A stretch of DNA of 48,925 nucleotides from an uncultured Collinsella sp. (GTDB taxonomy: Bacteria > Actinomycetota > Coriobacteriia > Coriobacteriales > Coriobacteriaceae), in assembly GCA_959601045.1 (NCBI GenBank), contig CAUGNZ010000014.1, forward strand, positions 1-48,925, written 5' to 3'. The first letter of the stretch is position 1; each line of letters begins with the position of its first letter. Positions 43,914 through 48,925 of this stretch are shown in pieces. Made by a program: the position numbers and the translations under genes. Below the pieces are notes generated by a model. The model had not been told where the DNA came from and made no database searches. It saw only the letters and a program-made list of their open reading frames with translations.

Positions 43914-44534
43914 CTAGGCGTCCTTCGCGGCGAGATCGCGAGAGGTGACGATACGGTCGATCAGGCCGTAGTCGAGGGCCTCGGCAGCGGTCAGGTAGTT
44001 GTCGCGCTCGGTGTCGGCCTGGACCTTCTCGATGGGCTGGCCCGAGGCATCGGACAAGATCTGGTTGAGCTCGCGGCGGGTCTTCTTGATCTCCTCGGCC
44101 ACAATCTCAATCTCGGTCTGCTGACCCTGGGCACCGCCGCTGGGCTGGTGAATCATGACTTTGGAGTGCGGCAGGCAGAAGCGCTTGCCCTTAGCGCCGG
44201 CCGAAAGCAGCACGGCGGCCATGGACGCGGCCATACCGACGCAGATGGTGGAGACCTGCGGCTTGATGAAGTTCATGGTGTCAAGAATCGCCAGGCCAGA
44301 GTAAACCTCGCCACCGGGCGAATTGATGTAGAGCGAGATATCCTTCTCGGCATCCTGGCTCTCAAGATGCAGCAGCTGGGCAACGACCAGGTTGGCGCTG
44401 ACGGAGTTGATCTCCTCGCCCAAGAAGATGATGCGGTCGTTGAGCAGGCGCGAATAGATATCGTAGCTGCGCTCGCCGCGCGGCGTCTGCTCGATAACGT
44501 ATGGCACGAGGGCGGAATCGAACTTAGCGATCAT
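43914..44534 (-). CDS. clpP: ClpP, serine protease subunit
   Basis: 206 residues if started at ATG 44534, which has GGAG six bases upstream. Earlier in-frame ATGs within the next 30 bp are possible. The catalytic triad is visible: Ser in GMAASMAAVL, His in SKVMIHQPSGG and Asp in VQADTERDNYL. It forms the double-ring protease served by ClpX. Only one clpP is present here, whereas many actinobacteria carry two in tandem; another could lie elsewhere. Confidence 0.96.
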   Translation of the reverse strand: MIAKFDSALVPYVIEQTPRGERSYDIYSRLLNDRIIFLGEEINSVSANLVVAQLLHLESQDAEKDISLYINSPGGEVYSGLAILDTMNFIKPQVSTICVGMAASMAAVLLSAGAKGKRFCLPHSKVMIHQPSGGAQGQQTEIEIVAEEIKKTRRELNQILSDASGQPIEKVQADTERDNYLTAAEALDYGLIDRIVTSRDLAAKDA

Positions 44535-44580
44535 ACGCATCTCCATTTCTCTCTTGCGGACCAAATTGGTTCTAGATAAA

Positions 44581-44621
44581 CGTACGGTGCCCGCATGCTA
44601 TGCATTGGCTGGCACCGTACG
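44581..44621. terminator. Hairpin between tig and clpP
   Basis: CGTACGGTGCC (44581-44591) and GGCACCGTACG (44611-44621) are exact reverse complements around 19 bases. On the minus strand TTTATC follows, so it is a moderate terminator or attenuator between trigger factor and clpP. Confidence 0.6.
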
Positions 44622-44697
44622 AAGCAACCGGATAACCGGCTATTAACTTTACCCCATCACGGGCACATACATGCGCTCGCGGGCAAGGTGGCGAGAA

Positions 44698-45996
44698 TTA
44701 CTCGGCGTCCTTGGCGGTCTCGTCGACCTCGGTCACCTTAGCGTTCTCGACCAGGTGGTCGACGGCCTTGGAGCGACGGATGGACTCGCGCACGGCAGGC
44801 ATGCGGCCATCGGCGATGAACTCGGCCTTGGAAGCCTCGACGTCCTTGACGCCAGCCTTCTCGAACTCGGCGTTGATGTCGTCCTCGGTGACCTCAATCT
44901 TGAGCTCACGGGCGAGAGCGTCGAGCGCCAGGGACTCACGGGCAACGTCGTTGGCCTGCTTGTGCAAGTCGCCGATGAACTGCTCCATGGTCAGACCGGA
45001 AGCGGGCAGCCAGGTGTCCAGCGTCATGCCGCGGGCAGCGAGATTGGACAGGAAGTTCTGGCCAAGCTCCTCAAAGACGGACTGCTCGTAGTCGGCGTCC
45101 ATCTCGTCGAGCTGCAGGCGCTCGGCGAGAGCGGAGACGCAACGGTTCTCCTTCTCGGCCGGAAGGCGGGAAGCCTTGTCCTGCTCGATCTCGATCTTGA
45201 TGGCGTCGCGCATAGCGTCGATGCTGTCGAAGCCGAAGTCGGACTTGACAAGCTCGTCGGTGAGCTCGGGGGTGTTGCGGACCTTGATGCCCTTGACGGT
45301 GACCTCGACGGTGTGGGTCTCGGCCTCCTCGCCCTCCTCGACCTCGTCGGTCCAGGTGACGGTCTTGACGTCGTCAACGTTAGCACCGATCAGGGCCTCG
45401 TTGAACTCCTTGGGGTTGCTGTCGTTACCGGCGATGAGCATGCGACCCTCGGCGGCAAAGTTGTCGGCGTTCTCGACGGCCTTGAGGTCGACGGTCACAT
45501 AGTCGTCAGCCTCGACAGCGCGACCCTCAACGTCCTCGAAGGTGGCACGGTAGTTGAGGAGCATCTCGACCTGGTTGTTGATCTCGGACTCGGTGACCTC
45601 CGCAGGGGGCATCTCGATCTCGACGGCGTCGAAGGAGGAGAGCTCAGCGGCGGGACGCAGGGAGAACTCGACGGTGTAGGTGTAGTCCTCGTGATCCTTG
45701 GCGAGGTCGAGCTCCTTGTAGTCACCGCTCTTGGTGGGGACGATGTCCAGCTCGTTGAGGACGGCGGGCTCATTGGCGGCGATCAGGTCGTTGGTGGCCT
45801 GAGCGAGGGTAGCCTCGGCGCCAAGAGCGGAGTCGATGACCGGACGGGGGGCCTTACCGGCACGGAAGCCCGGGAAGCGGTACTTCTTGGCGGTGTCCTT
45901 GTAGGCCTTCTTGATCGCGGCGTCGACGTCGGCGGCCGGGATGGTGACCGTAGCGGTGAGCTTGGCGTCCTTGACGTCAGAAGCGGTGATGTTCAA
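44698..45996 (-). CDS. tig: Trigger factor, ribosome-associated chaperone
   Basis: 432 residues from a TTG start at 45996 (NITASDVKDAKLTATVTIPAADVDAAIKKAYKD). AGGAGG lies six bases upstream of this TTG, and the conserved N-terminus begins here. ATG 46011 and GTG 45999 are less well spaced. The ribosome-binding signature YRFPGFRAGKAPRPVIDSALG is followed by the FKBP-like middle domain (EADDYVTVDLKAVENADNF) and a helical C-terminal chaperone domain. Tig followed by clpP and clpX is a widespread arrangement for protein quality control. Confidence 0.95.
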   Translation of the reverse strand: MNITASDVKDAKLTATVTIPAADVDAAIKKAYKDTAKKYRFPGFRAGKAPRPVIDSALGAEATLAQATNDLIAANEPAVLNELDIVPTKSGDYKELDLAKDHEDYTYTVEFSLRPAAELSSFDAVEIEMPPAEVTESEINNQVEMLLNYRATFEDVEGRAVEADDYVTVDLKAVENADNFAAEGRMLIAGNDSNPKEFNEALIGANVDDVKTVTWTDEVEEGEEAETHTVEVTVKGIKVRNTPELTDELVKSDFGFDSIDAMRDAIKIEIEQDKASRLPAEKENRCVSALAERLQLDEMDADYEQSVFEELGQNFLSNLAARGMTLDTWLPASGLTMEQFIGDLHKQANDVARESLALDALARELKIEVTEDDINAEFEKAGVKDVEASKAEFIADGRMPAVRESIRRSKAVDHLVENAKVTEVDETAKDAE

Positions 45997-46086
45997 CACG
46001 TTCCTCCTCATACTGCCCAGCTTATCTGAGGTGCTGGTACCTTTATGCAACAAGCGTCGCGAGGGCATAAGCCGACGCGGGTGCGT

Positions 46087-46170
46087 TGGTGCGGGCGAAA
46101 GGACTCGAACCTTCACGGGAATCCCACCAGAACCTAAATCTGGCGCGTCTACCAATTCCGCCACGCCCGC
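46087..46170 (-). tRNA. tRNA-Leu (anticodon UAG)
   Basis: Minus strand, 5' end at 46170. The acceptor stem GCGGGCG/CGCCCGC, D-arm with TTGGTAGACGC, anticodon stem CCAGA/TCTGG with loop TTTAGGT (anticodon TAG), a long variable arm (TGGGATTCCCGTG) and T-arm GGTTCGAGTCC are all present. The discriminator A (46090) is followed by an encoded CCA (46089-46087). It lies about 90 bp upstream of tig on the same strand. Confidence 0.97.
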
Positions 46171-46256
46171 ATGAGCGCACAGACTAGGAATGATAGCAGA
46201 TACGAGCGGCAAGCGCACGCACACCTTTTACAAGCTCACGACCTCACCACGAGTGC

Positions 46257-46290
46257 AATTGGCGGGGCGAGTTGCCCCACCCCGCCAATT
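46257..46290 (-). terminator. GC-rich hairpin after the molybdenum hydroxylase gene
   Basis: AATTGGCGGGG (46257-46267) and CCCCGCCAATT (46280-46290) are exact reverse complements with a 12-base loop, 30 bp after the stop codon. It lacks a T-run, so it may serve as a 3' stabiliser rather than a classical terminator. Confidence 0.5.
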
Positions 46291-46319
46291 ACGACTTGTA
46301 CGACTTGTTCGCTGACCCG

Positions 46320-48925
46320 CTACTCCCCCAGCAGGGCCTTCTCGGGCGTGATGGGCAGCGAGCGAACCTGATGGCCGGTGGCGTGCGCCACGGCCGAGGC
46401 AACGGCGGCGAGTGGCGTGTTGATGACGACCTCGCCGATCGACTTGGCGCCAAACGGACCCGTCGGCTCGTAGCTCGGCTCAAAGGCCACGCGAATACTG
46501 CCGATATCCAGACGCGTGGGCAGCTTGTAGCTCATAAAGTTGCCGGTACGCAGGCGGCCGCGGTCGTCGTGCTCGACGATCTCGTAGAGCGCATGGCCGA
46601 TACCCTGGGCAATGCCGCCCTCGGCCTGGACGCGCGCGAGAGCCTCGTTGATCACGGTGCCGCAGTCCACGGCCGCCGCGTAGTCCACCACGGTCACCTT
46701 GCCGGTGGCCTTGTCGACTTCGACCTCGGCAATGCCGGCCATAAACGGCGGAGGCGAAACGGGCAGGCAGGCAGAGGCATGCGAGGTGAGCGCGTCGCCG
46801 CCCGCGATGTTCTTGACGCACAGGTTGGCAAAGTCGCGCAGCGTGAGGTAGCGGTTCTGCTCGCGCGCGGCACGCTCATCGGACAGACGCACGTACTGGC
46901 CGTCGAAGACCACGTCGGCGGCGTCCACGTCCCACATCTGGGCGGCCTTGGCGCAAATCTTCTCACGCAGCTCGGTCGCGGCGTTCTTAGCAGCAAGGCC
47001 CGTCACGTACGTACCCGAGCTCGCGTACGAGCCGGCGTCAAACGGCGACACATCGGTGTCCACGCCGCGCACCACGATCAGCGAACTCTCCACGCCCAGC
47101 TCCTCGGCGGCAATCTGCGCCAGGATCGTGTCGACGCCCATGCCGTTATCGGTGGCGCCGGTGCCGATGGTAATGAAGCCGTCCTCTTCCAGGCGCATGT
47201 CGATGCCGGCGATGTCCACGTTGGAGATGCCCGATCCCTGCATGGTGAGCGCACAGCCCAGAGCACGCACGCGGTCGCCCAGGTCCACGGCCAGCGGCTT
47301 GTCGCGCCAGCCGATCATGTCCATCGCGCGCAGCAGGCAGCGGTCGAGTGCGCAGGCGTTGAGTTTCTCGTTGTAGTACTGCGGCATGACCTCGCCCTCG
47401 CGCACGATATTCTTAAGGCGCAGGTCGGCAGGGTCCATGTGCAGCATGTCGGCGAGCTCGTTGACGGCACTCTCCACGGCAAACTGGCCCTGGGTGGCAC
47501 CGTAGCCGCGATACGCGCCGCCGCGGTTGGTGTTGGTGTAGACGGCGTCCCACCTAAAGCGGCTCGCCTTCACGTGGTTGTAGATGGGCAGGCTCTTGTG
47601 GCCCGAGAGACCGATCGTCGTGGTGGCATGCTCGCCGTACGCGCCGGCGTTGGACAGCGTATGCAGGTCGATGGCCGTGATAGTGCCGTCGTTCATGGCG
47701 CCCAGCTTAACGGTCATCTGCATCTGGTGACGCGAGTTGCCCGCGGTGATGGTCTCCTCGCGGGTGTAGCAGCAGTAGCTCGGACGGCCGGTCTGCTGGG
47801 TGACGAACGCCACGAAGATCTCGCAGCAGCCCGTCTGCTTTGAGCCAAAGCCGCCACCGATGCGCGGCTTAATGACCTGCACCTGTGACTGCGGGATGTC
47901 GAGCGACTGCGCGACCATGCGGCGCACGTGGAAGGGCACCTGCGTAGAGGTGGTCACCGAGATGCGGCCGAACGCGTCGGTCGTCGCGAAGGCGCGGAAG
48001 GTCTCCATGGGAGCGGTCTGCGTGGCCTGGCTGGTGTAGGTGCGGGTGAAGACGATGTCGCTCTGGGCGAATGCCTCATCAAGATCGCCAAAATCGCTGG
48101 TACCGCTGCACACCAGGTTGCGAGCAACGTCGCCGCCCTGCGGGAACATAAAGGTCACGTCGCCCTCGGGGTGGACCACGATGTCGTTATCGAGTGCCTG
48201 GGTAAAGTCGAGCAGAGGCTCGAGCACCTCGTAGTCGACCTTGATGAGCTTGAGCGCCTTATCGGCGGCCTCCTCGGTCTCGGCGGCGACGATCGCCACC
48301 TCTTCGTTTTGATAACGGACGAGGTTCTCGAGAATCAGACGGTCGTAGGGACTCGGCTGCGGATAGCTCTGGCCGGCAATGGTAAAACGGCGCTTGGGAA
48401 CGTCCTCGTAGGTGTAGACGCCCACCACGCCGGGCACCTTCAGGGCGCGCGACGTATCGATGGAGCGGATCTTGGCGCGGGCATACGGGCTGCGCTTAAG
48501 TTTGACGACGAGCGCACCGGCGGGCACCATGTCGCCCGTGTAGACGGGACGGCCCTCGAGCAGGGCCTTCGAGTCCTTCTTAGGCTGCTTGTGGGTAATC
48601 TGCTTGTAGGTGACGCCGTCAGAGCTCGTGTCGTTGACCGGCAGCTCGGTCATCTCGAAGCCCACCTGCACGCCGGACTCGTTAAGGAAGCGGACGATGG
48701 CGCGCAGCTGGCTCTCGTAGCCGCCGCAACGGCAGAGGTTGCCAGCCAGCTGGCGCGAGAGCTCCTCGCGCGTGGCGACAAGGCTCGGGTCCTCCTTGGC
48801 GGCGCGGGCAAGCGCCAGCACGTTCATGATGAGGCCGGGAGCGCAAAAACCGCACTGCTCGGCACCTTCGGCAGCCATGGCGCGAGCGAGCGTCTCGGAC
48901 TCGGCCTTGAGACCCTCGAGCGTGG
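46320..48925 (-). CDS. Molybdenum hydroxylase (xanthine/aldehyde oxidoreductase family), N-terminus outside window
   Basis: The frame is open to the window edge; codons upstream of the first visible ATG (48878) continue the family pattern (TLEGLKAESETLARAM), so the true start lies beyond. The visible 868 residues begin with the end of the second [2Fe-2S] domain (EQCGFCAPGLIM, GNLCRCGGY). They continue directly into the molybdopterin part with KPRIGGGFGSKQTG, NTNRGGAYRGYGATQGQFAVE, GTGATDNGMGVDTILAQIAAEELG, GIAQGIGHALYE and GAKSIGEVVINTP (catalytic Glu). No FAD domain lies between them, as in aldehyde oxidoreductases of anaerobes. It hydroxylates a purine, aldehyde or heterocycle; the substrate is not decidable. 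Confidence 0.88.
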   Translation of the reverse strand, partial: TLEGLKAESETLARAMAAEGAEQCGFCAPGLIMNVLALARAAKEDPSLVATREELSRQLAGNLCRCGGYESQLRAIVRFLNESGVQVGFEMTELPVNDTSSDGVTYKQITHKQPKKDSKALLEGRPVYTGDMVPAGALVVKLKRSPYARAKIRSIDTSRALKVPGVVGVYTYEDVPKRRFTIAGQSYPQPSPYDRLILENLVRYQNEEVAIVAAETEEAADKALKLIKVDYEVLEPLLDFTQALDNDIVVHPEGDVTFMFPQGGDVARNLVCSGTSDFGDLDEAFAQSDIVFTRTYTSQATQTAPMETFRAFATTDAFGRISVTTSTQVPFHVRRMVAQSLDIPQSQVQVIKPRIGGGFGSKQTGCCEIFVAFVTQQTGRPSYCCYTREETITAGNSRHQMQMTVKLGAMNDGTITAIDLHTLSNAGAYGEHATTTIGLSGHKSLPIYNHVKASRFRWDAVYTNTNRGGAYRGYGATQGQFAVESAVNELADMLHMDPADLRLKNIVREGEVMPQYYNEKLNACALDRCLLRAMDMIGWRDKPLAVDLGDRVRALGCALTMQGSGISNVDIAGIDMRLEEDGFITIGTGATDNGMGVDTILAQIAAEELGVESSLIVVRGVDTDVSPFDAGSYASSGTYVTGLAAKNAATELREKICAKAAQMWDVDAADVVFDGQYVRLSDERAAREQNRYLTLRDFANLCVKNIAGGDALTSHASACLPVSPPPFMAGIAEVEVDKATGKVTVVDYAAAVDCGTVINEALARVQAEGGIAQGIGHALYEIVEHDDRGRLRTGNFMSYKLPTRLDIGSIRVAFEPSYEPTGPFGAKSIGEVVINTPLAAVASAVAHATGHQVRSLPITPEKALLGE

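Noticed and set aside
44698..46224. A 508-residue trigger factor
   Set aside because: Its extra N-terminus is a translation of the tRNA-Leu gene and spacer; the conserved start follows AGGAGG at 45996.

Overview
The window is GC-rich bacterial DNA, with an AT-richer block in the middle. Gene content and style point to an anaerobic gut actinobacterium of the class Coriobacteriia, probably Collinsella or a close relative. The signs are a Gram-positive type Pel cluster, a LoaP-led capsule-type operon, a GlpA/GlpB-like/DUF1667 trio, a tig-clpP-clpX cluster and a molybdenum hydroxylase. The taxonomic call is inference from content, not from a marker comparison.

Layout. (1) 1-9151, minus strand: a Pel-like exopolysaccharide operon, pelD-pelE-pelA(deacetylase)-pelF-pelG-cotH-like, with all genes overlapping or nearly touching. 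PelD carries an N-terminal degenerate SDR domain and keeps a c-di-GMP type RxxD site before a broken GGDEF. (2) 9498-13136, minus strand: two small modules that look like defence genes. One is an RloA/RloB (AbiL-like) ATPase plus Toprim pair. The other is a membrane protein plus a ComEC-type metallo-beta-lactamase-fold protein. (3) 13137-16373: mostly gene-poor and decayed, with one secreted transglutaminase-like protein and a broken partial duplicate of its promoter and 5' end. (4) 16374-29922, minus strand: a Wzx/Wzy-type surface polysaccharide operon headed by the antiterminator loaP. It encodes an initiating sugar-phosphate transferase, a WecG/TagA transferase, UDP-ManNAcA synthesis (wecB, wecC), an ATP-grasp protein, two further glycosyltransferases, acetyltransferases, a pyruvyl transferase with an FrhB-like iron-sulphur partner, a flippase and a polymerase. 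(5) 30249-32656: thrS and a zinc-ribbon membrane protein. (6) 33222-37643, plus strand: an anaerobic glycerol-3-phosphate dehydrogenase-like trio and a Xaa-Pro peptidase. (7) 37968-45996, minus strand: folC, valS, clpX, clpP and tig, followed by tRNA-Leu and a partial molybdenum hydroxylase.

Two non-coding structures stand out. Between 30014 and 30135, a perfect 15-bp inverted repeat flanks the predicted promoter of the loaP polysaccharide operon, the geometry of an invertible (phase-variable) promoter. Between 32757 and 33052, four 55-57 bp palindromic units recur with a period of about 80 bp, so that a 16-bp element appears eight times in alternating orientation. Further long palindromes with unrelated arms lie in the intergenic spaces around folC.

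The window therefore encodes two independent surface polysaccharides. One is probably controlled after translation by c-di-GMP through PelD. The other is probably controlled at transcription by promoter orientation and LoaP antitermination. Both gene blocks are embedded in conserved housekeeping genes.
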